A stretch of DNA of 42,829 nucleotides, taken from NCBI RefSeq assembly GCF_000981895.1, contig NZ_LATD01000116.1, forward strand, positions 1-42,829. The letters run 5' to 3'. Shown one piece after another: positions 36,106 to 42,829 of this stretch (its first letter is position 1; each line of letters opens with the position of its first letter). The DNA is from Streptomyces odonnellii (GTDB lineage: Bacteria; Actinomycetota; Actinomycetes; Streptomycetales; Streptomycetaceae). The notes under the pieces are model-generated. The model made no database searches. It had not been told where the DNA came from and worked only from the letters and a program-made list of their open reading frames with translations. The position numbers and the translations under genes were made by a program.

Positions 36106-36815
36106 GCGGCCTGGCCTTCCGCTTCGGTCGGTCCCAGCGAGCTGATCCGACGGCCGTCCAGCAGGGAGACCGTACGGTCGGCGAGCGCCGCGACCTCCTC
36201 GTCCAGGGTGGCGAGGACGACGGTGATGCTGTGCGAGCGGGCGGCGGTGGTCAGCGTACGGATCACCTGCGCCCGGTCGGTACGGTGCAGCGGTGCGGTC
36301 GGCTCGTCGGCGAAGAGCACCGAGGGCGTGGTGACCAGGGCGCGCGCCACCGCGATCCGCTGCCGCTGGGCCTGGAGCAGGGCGTACGGACGCTTGCGCG
36401 CGCACTGCCCGATGTCGAGCCGGTCCAGCCACTCCAGCGCGGTGACCTTGGCGACCCGGTGCGAGGCGCCGCGCAGCAGCAGCGGCAGCGCCGCGTTCTC
36501 CCAGGCGGTCAGCTCGGGCACGAGGGCGGGCTCGGGGTCGATCCAGCTGAACCGGTCCCTGCGCAGCCGCTCGCGCAGCACCGCGCTCATGGTGTGGACC
36601 GGTGAGTCGTTGAACCAGACCTCGCCCTCCTGCGGGACCAACTGACCCGACAGACAGCGCAGAAGAGTCGTTTTGCCGCTGCCGCGCGGGCCGCACACGG
36701 CAAGGATCTCGCCCTCGCGCACGCCGAGCGAAACACCGTCGAGCGCGGGCGATCCGTTGTGGGAGTAGGTCAGGGAACGCGCCCAGAGCACGTCGTTGTC
36801 CGGCGGGGCCACCAT
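36087..36815 (-). CDS. ABC transporter ATP-binding protein with degenerate catalytic motifs
   Basis: 242 residues from ATG 36815, eight bases after GAGG. Walker A GPRGSGKTT (42-50) and Walker B VLFADE (166-171) are intact. The signature, normally LSGGQ, reads LLQAQRQR (147-153). The Q-loop glutamine aligns with Pro94 in WIDPEPALVP. The H-loop, normally THD, reads ATLDEE with Leu204. It should bind ATP but may hydrolyse poorly. It pairs with the overlapping membrane protein downstream. Similar proteins beginning MVAPPDNDVLWAR are, as I recall, conserved in Streptomyces, without a known function. Confidence 0.85.
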   Translation of the reverse strand: MVAPPDNDVLWARSLTYSHNGSPALDGVSLGVREGEILAVCGPRGSGKTTLLRCLSGQLVPQEGEVWFNDSPVHTMSAVLRERLRRDRFSWIDPEPALVPELTAWENAALPLLLRGASHRVAKVTALEWLDRLDIGQCARKRPYALLQAQRQRIAVARALVTTPSVLFADEPTAPLHRTDRAQVIRTLTTAARSHSITVVLATLDEEVAALADRTVSLLDGRRISSLGPTEAEGQAACSLSV

Positions 36816-36929
36816 GGCGTACACCTCGGTTCTGGTCGGACTTACCTCCGCCGTCCGGGTGAACGAAGGCGGCGACGATCGGTCACAGGGCACGCTAGGT
36901 ATTCGGAACCGGGGGATCGGACAGCACAC

Positions 36930-36973
36930 GGCCCGGGTGCCGCCCTTCTCACTCGAAAGGGCGCACCCGGGCC
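36930..36973. terminator. Long hairpin between the aminotransferase and the ABC pair
   Basis: GGCCCGGGTGC (36930-36940) and GCACCCGGGCC (36963-36973) pair perfectly. Inside, GCCCTT (36942-36947) pairs with AAGGGC. It lies 83 bases past the end of the minus-strand aminotransferase gene and probably terminates it. No U run on that strand. Confidence 0.7.
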
Positions 36974-37055
36974 GTCATGCGGGTGGTGTGACGATTCTTC
37001 AGCACCGGTCGCGGGCGGTCGCCCGGTCACGCAGGGCCGGGCGTCAGGCCGGGCG

Positions 37056-38435
37056 TCAGAGCTTGGTCCATGCCTCCGTCAGCACCGACCGCAAGATTCC
37101 CTCGATCTCGTCGAAGACCGACTGGTCCGACACCAGCGGCGGCGCGAGCTGGACGACCGGGTCGCCGCGGTCGTCCGCGCGGCAGTAGAGCCCGTTCTCG
37201 TACAGCTCCTTGGAGAGGAACCCGTACAGCACGCGCTCGGTCTCCTCGTCCGTGAAGGTCTCCTTGGTCGCCTTGTCCTTCACCAGCTCGATGCCGTAGA
37301 AGAAGCCGTTGCCGCGGACATCGCCGACGATCGGCAGGTCGAGCAGCTTCTCAAGGGTGCCGAAGAACGCGCCCTCGTTGTCGAGGACATGCTGGTTCAG
37401 GCCCTCGCGCTCGAAGATGTCGAGGTTGGCGAGGCCGACGGCCGCGGAGACCGGGTGGCCGCCGAAGGTGTAGCCGTGCAGGAAGGTGTTGTCGCCCCGG
37501 TAGAACGGCTCGGCCAGCCGGTCGGAGACGATACAGGCGCCGATCGGTGAGTAGCCCGAGGTCATGCCCTTGGCGCAGGTGATCATGTCCGGTACGTAAC
37601 CGAACTTGTCGCACGCGAACATCGTGCCGAGGCGGCCGAACGCGCAGATCACCTCGTCGGAGACGAGCAGCACGTCGTACTGGTCGCAGATCTCGCGGAC
37701 CCGCCGGAAGTAGCCGGGCGGCGGCGGGAAGCAGCCGCCCGCGTTCTGCACGGGCTCCAGGAAGACCGCCGCGACCGTCTCGGGGCCCTCGAAGAGGATC
37801 TGCTGCTCGATCTGGTCGGCGGCCCAGCGGCCGAAGGCCTCGGGGTCGTCGCCATGGATCGGCGCCCGGTAGATATTGGTGTTCGGGACCTTGTGCGCGC
37901 CCGGGACCAGCGGCTCGAACGGCGCCTTCAGCGCGGGGAGTCCGGTGATGGACAGGGCTCCCTGGGGGGTGCCGTGGTAGGCGACGGCGCGTGAGATGAC
38001 CTTGTACTTGGTGGGCTTGCCGGTCAGCTTGAAGTACTGCTTCGCGAGCTTCCAGGCGGTCTCGACCGCCTCGCCGCCGCCGGTGGTGAAGAAGACCTTG
38101 TTGAGGTCGCCGGGCGCGTAGTGGGCCAGCCGCTCGGCCAGCTCGACGGCCTTGGGGTGGGCGTAGGACCACACCGGGAAGTACGCCAGCTCCTGCCCCT
38201 GCTTGTAGGCGGTCTCGGCCAGCTCGTGGCGGCCGTGCCCGGCGTTCACCACGAACAGCCCGGAGAGGCCGTCGAGGTAGCGCTTGCCCTTGTCGTCGTA
38301 GATGTAGGTGCCCTCGCCACGCACGATGGTGGGCACGGGCGCGTTCTCGTAGGACGACATGCGGGTGAAATGCATCCACAGGTGGTCGTACGCGGTCTTG
38401 GAGAGGTCCTTGCTCACGGCTATCGGGTTCCCCAC
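37056..38435 (-). CDS. Class III aminotransferase, probably for putrescine or GABA
   Basis: 459 residues from GTG 38435 (VGNPIAVSKDLSKTAYDHLW). PLP-dependent omega-aminotransferase: SHRAVAYHGT-like ISRAVAYHGTPQGAL, LVSDEVICAFGRLGTMFA and catalytic Lys289 in MITCAKGMTSGYSP. Sequence features and context match the S. coelicolor enzyme next to an AsnC regulator and a gamma-aminobutyraldehyde dehydrogenase-type gene, a set studied in polyamine use. Putrescine to 4-aminobutanal with pyruvate as acceptor is the likely reaction, not proven. It overlaps the regulator gene by 16 bases, so they form one transcript. Confidence 0.9.
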   Translation of the reverse strand: MGNPIAVSKDLSKTAYDHLWMHFTRMSSYENAPVPTIVRGEGTYIYDDKGKRYLDGLSGLFVVNAGHGRHELAETAYKQGQELAYFPVWSYAHPKAVELAERLAHYAPGDLNKVFFTTGGGEAVETAWKLAKQYFKLTGKPTKYKVISRAVAYHGTPQGALSITGLPALKAPFEPLVPGAHKVPNTNIYRAPIHGDDPEAFGRWAADQIEQQILFEGPETVAAVFLEPVQNAGGCFPPPPGYFRRVREICDQYDVLLVSDEVICAFGRLGTMFACDKFGYVPDMITCAKGMTSGYSPIGACIVSDRLAEPFYRGDNTFLHGYTFGGHPVSAAVGLANLDIFEREGLNQHVLDNEGAFFGTLEKLLDLPIVGDVRGNGFFYGIELVKDKATKETFTDEETERVLYGFLSKELYENGLYCRADDRGDPVVQLAPPLVSDQSVFDEIEGILRSVLTEAWTKL

Positions 38436-38944
38436 ATATAGGTCTGCTTCTTCAGCTTCAGATAGACGAAACTCTCGGTGGAGCGCACGCCGGGGAGCGC
38501 GCGGATCCTCTTGTTGATGACATCCAGCAGATGGTCGTCGTCCTCGCAGACGATCTCCACCATCAGATCGAACGAGCCCGCGGTCATCACCACGTACTCG
38601 CACTCGTCCATGGCCGCCAGGGCGTCCGCGACCGACTCCGTGTCGCCCTCGACATTGATGCCGACCATGGCCTGCCGCCGGAATCCCACGGTGAGCGGGT
38701 CGGTGACGGCGACGATCTGCATCACGCCCTGGTCGAGCAGCTTCTGGACGCGCTGGCGCACGGCCGCCTCGGAGAGGCCGACGGCCTTGCCGATCGCGGC
38801 GTACGGGCGCCGCCCGTCCTCCTGGAGCTGTTCGATGATGGCGAGGGAGACGGCGTCGATCGAGGACGACGAGCCGTTTCCGCCCCGGGAACCGGGGCCC
38901 GGGTCTGTTCTGGAGTCTGCGCTACGACTGGCCACGAGCCTCAC
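38420..38944 (-). CDS. Lrp/AsnC family transcriptional regulator
   Basis: 174 residues from GTG 38944 (GTG 38935 is equally likely). A polar ~28-residue tail precedes the helix-turn-helix (SLAIIEQLQEDGRRPYAAIG, VGLSEAAVRQRVQKL) and the RAM effector domain (VVMTAGSFDLMVEIVCEDDD). Such regulators respond to amino acids. It is first in the minus-strand operon with the aminotransferase and is divergent from the aldehyde dehydrogenase, so it probably controls both from the shared spacer. Confidence 0.93.
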   Translation of the reverse strand: MRLVASRSADSRTDPGPGSRGGNGSSSSIDAVSLAIIEQLQEDGRRPYAAIGKAVGLSEAAVRQRVQKLLDQGVMQIVAVTDPLTVGFRRQAMVGINVEGDTESVADALAAMDECEYVVMTAGSFDLMVEIVCEDDDHLLDVINKRIRALPGVRSTESFVYLKLKKQTYMWGTR

Positions 38945-38983
38945 TGTGCACTGCGACTCGTCCGTCCCGCAACCCTCTATCGA

Positions 38984-39014
38984 TGATATTCGTTGTTGAA
39001 GGGCCGCAATATCA
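38984..39014. promoter_or_regulatory. Inverted repeat in the Lrp/aldehyde dehydrogenase spacer
   Basis: TGATATT (38984-38990) and AATATCA (39008-39014) are exact complements, their centres 24 bases apart. The patch is AT-rich in an otherwise GC-rich spacer. That geometry fits two half-sites on one DNA face for an Lrp-type dimer. Binding is inferred. Confidence 0.45.
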
Positions 39015-39119
39015 CCGAATCCGAAGTTCCCGGGGCGTCGGCCTGTCGAAAGCGTCGGCCGAAGGATTAGGGTGGAACTGTCTCACCCATCGGACATCCG
39101 ACCAGAAGGAGGGGTGGCA

Positions 39120-40559
39120 GTGACCACCGAGCTGCGCCGGCTGCGTAACTACATCAACGGGGAGTTCCGGGACGCCGCCGACGGACGGACCATCGAGGTG
39201 GTCAACCCGGCGACGGGCGAGGCGTACGCCACGTCCCCGCTCTCCGGGCAGGCCGATGTCGACGCCGCCATGGAGGCCGCGGCGGCCGCCTTCCCCGGCT
39301 GGCGCGACACCACCCCGGCCGAGCGCCAGCGGGTGCTGCTCAGGATCGCGGACGCGGTCGAGGAGCGGGCGGAGGAGCTGATCGCGGCCGAGTCGGAGAA
39401 CACCGGCAAGCCGCTGGAGCTGACCCGTACGGAAGAGATCCCGCCGATGGTGGACCAGATCCGCTTCTTCGCGGGCGCCGCACGGCTGCTCGAAGGCCGC
39501 TCGGCCGGCGAGTACATGGAGGGCTTCACCTCGATGGTCCGCCGTGAGCCGGTCGGTGTCTGCGCGCAGGTCGCACCGTGGAACTACCCGATGATGATGG
39601 CCGTGTGGAAGTTCGCTCCGGCGCTCGCCGCGGGCAACACCGTCGTACTGAAGCCGTCGGACACCACCCCCGCCTCGACCGTGCTGCTGGCGGAGATCAT
39701 CGGGGCGATCGTGCCCAAGGGCGTCTTCAACGTGCTGTGCGGCGACCGCGACAGCGGCCGGACGATGGTCGAGCACCCGATTCCGGCGATGGTCTCCATC
39801 ACCGGTTCCGTACGGGCCGGGGCGCAGGTCGCCGAGTCGGCGGCCAAGGACGTCAAGCGGGTCCATCTGGAGCTGGGCGGCAAGGCGCCGGTCGTGGTGT
39901 TCGAGGACACCGACATCGCCAAGTCCGTCGAGGACATCGCGGTGGCGGGCTACTTCAACGCGGGCCAGGACTGTACGGCCGCCACCCGCGTCCTCGTCCA
40001 CGAGTCGATCCACGACGAGTTCGTGGCGGCGCTCGCGAAGGCCGCGTCCGAGACCAGGACCGGTGCCGCGGACGACGAGGACGTGCTGTACGGGCCGCTC
40101 AACAACGCCAACCAGCTCAAGCAGGTCGCCGGCTTCATCGAGCGGCTGCCCGCGCACGCCAAGGTCCAGGCGGGCGGCCACCAGGTCGGCGACAAGGGCT
40201 ACTTCTACGCGCCGACCGTCGTCTCCGGTCTCAAGCAGGACGACGAGATCATCCAGAACGAGGTCTTCGGCCCGGTCATCACCGTGCAGTCCTTCACGGA
40301 CGAGGCGCAGGCGCTGGAGTACGCGAACGGCGTCGAGTACGCGCTCGCCTCCTCGGTGTGGACGAAGGACCACGCGCGGGCGATGCGGATGTCTAAGGCG
40401 CTGGACTTCGGGTGTGTGTGGATCAACGCCCACATTCCGCTGGTCGCGGAGATGCCGCACGGCGGGTTCAAGAAGTCCGGCTACGGCAAGGACCTGTCGG
40501 CGTACGGCTTCGAGGACTACACGCGCGTCAAGCATGTGATGACCTCGCTCGACGCCTGA
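39120..40559 (+). CDS. Aldehyde dehydrogenase, gamma-aminobutyraldehyde type
   Basis: 479 residues from GTG 39120, seven bases after AGGAGG; a GTG at 39114 is too close to it. NAD-dependent family with VAPWNYPMMMAVWKFAPALA, general-base Glu251 in LELGGKAPVVVF and catalytic Cys285 in NAGQDCTAATR. VGVCAQVAPWNYP and the C-terminal YGKDLSAYGFEDYTRVKHVM are like PatD/KauB enzymes that oxidise 4-aminobutanal to GABA. It complements the aminotransferase across the shared regulator: diamine to aminoaldehyde to GABA. Confidence 0.92.
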   Translation: MTTELRRLRNYINGEFRDAADGRTIEVVNPATGEAYATSPLSGQADVDAAMEAAAAAFPGWRDTTPAERQRVLLRIADAVEERAEELIAAESENTGKPLELTRTEEIPPMVDQIRFFAGAARLLEGRSAGEYMEGFTSMVRREPVGVCAQVAPWNYPMMMAVWKFAPALAAGNTVVLKPSDTTPASTVLLAEIIGAIVPKGVFNVLCGDRDSGRTMVEHPIPAMVSITGSVRAGAQVAESAAKDVKRVHLELGGKAPVVVFEDTDIAKSVEDIAVAGYFNAGQDCTAATRVLVHESIHDEFVAALAKAASETRTGAADDEDVLYGPLNNANQLKQVAGFIERLPAHAKVQAGGHQVGDKGYFYAPTVVSGLKQDDEIIQNEVFGPVITVQSFTDEAQALEYANGVEYALASSVWTKDHARAMRMSKALDFGCVWINAHIPLVAEMPHGGFKKSGYGKDLSAYGFEDYTRVKHVMTSLDA

Positions 40560-40601
40560 GCGCTGTCTTCAAAGCCGGTACGCGGGGCGGGAAGCCCGCT
40601 C

Positions 40602-40642
40602 GCGGGGCGGGCGGTGGACCTCATGTCCGCCGCCCGCCCCGC
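40602..40642. terminator. 18-bp bidirectional terminator
   Basis: GCGGGGCGGGCGGTGGAC (40602-40619) pairs with GTCCGCCGCCCGCCCCGC (40625-40642) along all 18 positions with one wobble, loop CTCAT. It lies between the convergent aldehyde dehydrogenase and phosphodiesterase genes and can serve both. Confidence 0.85.
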
Positions 40643-40655
40643 ACGCCGTTGGGCG

Positions 40656-41405
40656 TCAGGGCTCTTCCTGCGCCGTCCGTACGGGATCCCGGTGGGCCGG
40701 GGCGGCCAGCAGGGCGGCCAGCACATCGATGCGGTTGGTGGTGATCGCGTCGACGCCCCGGGCGATCAGCCTGCGCATGGTGCGCCGGGTGTCGGCGGTC
40801 CAGGCCGAGACGAGCAGTCCGTCCCGGTGGTTGCGGTCGGCGAGTGCGCGGCTGACCAGTCCGAAGTGGTAGTTGAGCCAGCGCGGCCGCACCGCCGCGA
40901 GCAGCGTGGGGCGGGGCGGCGCGAGCGTCGTCCAGGTCAGCGCGATCTCGGCGTCCGGGTCGGCGGCGCGGACGGCGAGCATCGTGCGCGGGCCCGCGCA
41001 GTAGTACACCCGGTCTTTGGCCCCGCCCTCGCGCACCTCGGCGACGACCGTCCGTACCGACCTCTCCGTGGCGCCCGGCAGATCTATCAGGAGGCGGGCG
41101 CCGTCCGTCGCCGCGAGCGCGTCCCGCAGCGCCGGAACCGCGCCGCCGGTCAGCCCGTCCAGCTCCTGGTGGGTCAGCTCGGCGAGGCGCCGGTCGTGCT
41201 CCCAGAGCCGCCTCAGCGTGGAGTCGTGCAGCAGTACGGGCACACCGTCCCGGGTGAGCCGGACGTCGATCTCGACCGCGTCCGCCCCCCGCTCCAGCGC
41301 GGAGCGCACCGACGCGAGGGTGTTCTCACGGAACCGGTAGGGATCGCCGCGGTGGCCCACGGCGGTCACCGTACGCACGGGTCCCGCGCGGTCACCGGAC
41401 ATCAT
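40656..41405 (-). CDS. Glycerophosphodiester phosphodiesterase family protein
   Basis: 249 residues from ATG 41405 (ATG 41402 is also possible); no strong ribosome site, but the start lies 8 bases after the adenosine deaminase stop, so it is probably co-translated. GDPD fold: VGHRGDPYRFRENTLAS with the catalytic His-Arg and Glu-Asn, AVEIDVRLTRDG with the metal-binding Glu-x-Asp and PVLLHDSTLRR with the second His. Cytoplasmic, no signal peptide. It would release glycerol 3-phosphate from glycerophosphodiesters. Confidence 0.9.
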   Translation of the reverse strand: MMSGDRAGPVRTVTAVGHRGDPYRFRENTLASVRSALERGADAVEIDVRLTRDGVPVLLHDSTLRRLWEHDRRLAELTHQELDGLTGGAVPALRDALAATDGARLLIDLPGATERSVRTVVAEVREGGAKDRVYYCAGPRTMLAVRAADPDAEIALTWTTLAPPRPTLLAAVRPRWLNYHFGLVSRALADRNHRDGLLVSAWTADTRRTMRRLIARGVDAITTNRIDVLAALLAAPAHRDPVRTAQEEP

Positions 41406-41413
41406 CGCCGCCG

Positions 41414-42439
41414 CTACCGGGCGAGCCATTTGGCGGTGTACGTGTCGATCTCCGTGGCGAGCCGCACCTTGCTCCCCGGGTCCAGGAAGGACGCCTCGAC
41501 ACCGTTCTTCGCGAGATCGGCCAGCCCCCGCTCGTCCAGGCCGAGCAGCCGGGCCGCGACCGCGTACTCCTGGTTGAGGTCGGTGCCGAACATCGGCGGA
41601 TCGTCGCTGTTGACCGTGACCAGCACACCGGCCGAGACCATCGCCCTGATCGGGTGCTCGTCGAGATCGGCGACCGCGCGGGTGGCGATGTTGGAGGTCG
41701 GGCACACCTCCAGCGGGATGCGGTGCTGGGCGAGATGCGCGAGCAGCTCCGGGTCCTGGACGGCGCTGGTGGCATGGCCGATGCGCTCGGCGCCCAGCTC
41801 GCGCAGCGCGTCCCAGACCGTCTCGGGACCGGTCGTCTCACCGGCGTGCGGCACGGAGTGCAGCCCGGCGGCGATGGCGCGGTCGAAATAGGGCTTGAAC
41901 TGCGGCCGGGGCACACCGATCTCGGGGCCGCCGAGACCGAAGGCGATCAGGCCCTCGGGGCGCAGCTCGACCGCGAGGCGGGTGGTCTCCTCGGCCGCTG
42001 CGAGCCCGGCCTCGCCGGGGATGTCGAAGCACCAGCGCAATATGACGCCCAACTCGGACTCGGCGGCCTTCCTGGCGTCCTCGATGGCCTCCATGAAGGC
42101 CTGCTCGGGGATGTTGCGGCTGGTCGAGCTGTACGGCGTGATCGTCAGCTCGGCGTAGCGGATGTTCTGCCGGGCCATGTCACGGGCGACCTCGAAGGTC
42201 AGCAGCCGGACGTCCTCGGGCGTGCGCAGCAGATCGACGACGGAGAGATAGACGTCGATGAAGTGTGCGAAGTCGGTGAAGGTGAAGTACTCGGCGAGCG
42301 CCTCCGGATCGGCCGGGACCTTGGAGTCCGGGTGCCGCGCGGCCAGTTCGGCCACGATGCGTGGCGAGGCGGAGCCGACATGGTGGACATGCAGCTCGGC
42401 CTTGGGCAGCCCCGCGATGAAGGGGCGCAGATCGGTCAT
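41414..42439 (-). CDS. add: Adenosine deaminase
   Basis: 341 residues from ATG 42439, with GGAGGA five bases upstream; a GTG at 42505 is in frame but has no ribosome site. Converts adenosine to inosine in purine salvage. Metal and catalytic residues appear in KAELHVHHVGSAS, SVPHAGETTGPE, ERIGHATSAV and VTVNSDDPPMF. The first motif has HVHHVG where classical enzymes have HLHLDG, so substrate range may differ (some relatives act on other aminated purines). First gene of a two-gene minus-strand unit with the phosphodiesterase. Confidence 0.9.
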   Translation of the reverse strand: MTDLRPFIAGLPKAELHVHHVGSASPRIVAELAARHPDSKVPADPEALAEYFTFTDFAHFIDVYLSVVDLLRTPEDVRLLTFEVARDMARQNIRYAELTITPYSSTSRNIPEQAFMEAIEDARKAAESELGVILRWCFDIPGEAGLAAAEETTRLAVELRPEGLIAFGLGGPEIGVPRPQFKPYFDRAIAAGLHSVPHAGETTGPETVWDALRELGAERIGHATSAVQDPELLAHLAQHRIPLEVCPTSNIATRAVADLDEHPIRAMVSAGVLVTVNSDDPPMFGTDLNQEYAVAARLLGLDERGLADLAKNGVEASFLDPGSKVRLATEIDTYTAKWLAR

Positions 42440-42522
42440 CGGGTCCTCCGCTTGGTGGGGCTGGTGCCCGCGGTACGGCGTCCGGCCGGGGTCTCGGCCC
42501 AGCACCGCTCGGGTCAGGGATC

Positions 42523-42551
42523 ATCGTAGGCCGGGCCGGTTCCGCGTCCAG
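42523..42551 (-). promoter_or_regulatory. Candidate promoter of the adenosine deaminase gene
   Basis: On the minus strand, CTGGAC (42546-42551) and TACGAT (42523-42528) are 17 bases apart, a good spacing for the major sigma factor. The start codon is 84 bases further on. Confidence 0.45.
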
Positions 42552-42591
42552 CGGAGGCCGTAGCATGACGGAATCACGATGGGGGAGGCCC

Positions 42592-42829
42592 ATGTCAGAC
42601 AAGAGCGAGCAGCCGTCGGGCGGCTACGAGCCGAGTGATCCCTGGGCTCCGCCGGAGCACAAGGCGCCGCAGAACGACCCCGTGGCGTGGCCGGAACCGC
42701 AGCCGCCGGCCACCGGATCGGTGCACGACCAGCAGACGGTCGCCGGGATACCCGGCTCCGGGCCCGAGCCCGGCGCCGTACCGCCGCCGCCGGTCGCGCC
42801 CGGCGGACCGGCCCAGCCCGCCCCGGGGC
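42592..42829 (+). CDS. Proline-rich protein, N-terminal part only
   Basis: 79 codons from ATG 42592 run off the window end without a stop. A GGGGGAGG ribosome site lies five bases before it. The visible part is hydrophilic and rich in Pro, Gly and Gln (MSDKSEQPSGGYEPSDPW), like the cytoplasmic N-terminus of small Streptomyces membrane proteins of the DUF4190 kind. No domain is visible yet, so the class is a guess. Confidence 0.7.
   Translation, partial: MSDKSEQPSGGYEPSDPWAPPEHKAPQNDPVAWPEPQPPATGSVHDQQTVAGIPGSGPEPGAVPPPPVAPGGPAQPAPG

Overview
The window is high-GC chromosomal DNA from a Streptomyces (or very close actinomycete). This rests on nsdA and whiG, a run of tandem type I signal peptidase genes, frequent GTG starts, strong third-position GC bias, and only one in-frame TTA codon that I could find. 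The gene order matches, from memory, the conserved Streptomyces core block running from nsdA to whiG, rpsB and beyond. Function calls come from reading the translations; no database search was run.

Layout. 0.1-2.7 kb: a primase/polymerase-like gene divergent from the developmental regulator nsdA. 2.8-7.1 kb: the nitrogen operon amtB-glnK-glnD behind a tandem GlnR-type operator. 7.3-8.9 kb: ffh. 9.0-11.1 kb: a small accessory-looking pocket with a YhfZ-family regulator between two copies of one palindrome-like element, a region with no clear gene, and a SprT-like zinc protein. 11.3-14.0 kb: the ribosome cluster rpsP-khpA-rimM-trmD-rplS with a structured rplS leader. 14.0-17.9 kb: four tandem signal peptidases. 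17.9-22.3 kb: NUDIX, DUF2469, yraN, comM (with a TTA codon) and dprA. 22.5-24.7 kb: whiG, a TetR-type regulator and a convergent M23 peptidase that overlap tail to tail. 24.9-29.4 kb: rpsB, tsf, pyrH, frr, cdsA. 29.6-34.9 kb: rlmN and a TPP-riboswitch thiamine ABC operon. 35.0-36.8 kb (minus strand): an ABC pair with a degenerate ATPase. 37.1-40.6 kb: an amine-catabolic aminotransferase and an aldehyde dehydrogenase around an Lrp/AsnC regulator. 40.7-42.4 kb (minus): a glycerophosphodiesterase-like protein and adenosine deaminase. The window ends inside a proline-rich gene.

Most of the window is housekeeping and well understood. The points most worth a second look are the duplicated YhfZ operator, the TTA codon in comM upstream of dprA, the competing pairings in the rplS leader, the perfect 16-bp hairpin inside the first signal peptidase reading frame, the N-terminal tandem repeats clustered in four genes at 14-19 kb, the degenerate ABC ATPase and the tetR/M23 antisense overlap. 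I did not find an unmistakable new multi-gene system, and there is no CRISPR array, insertion sequence or prophage.
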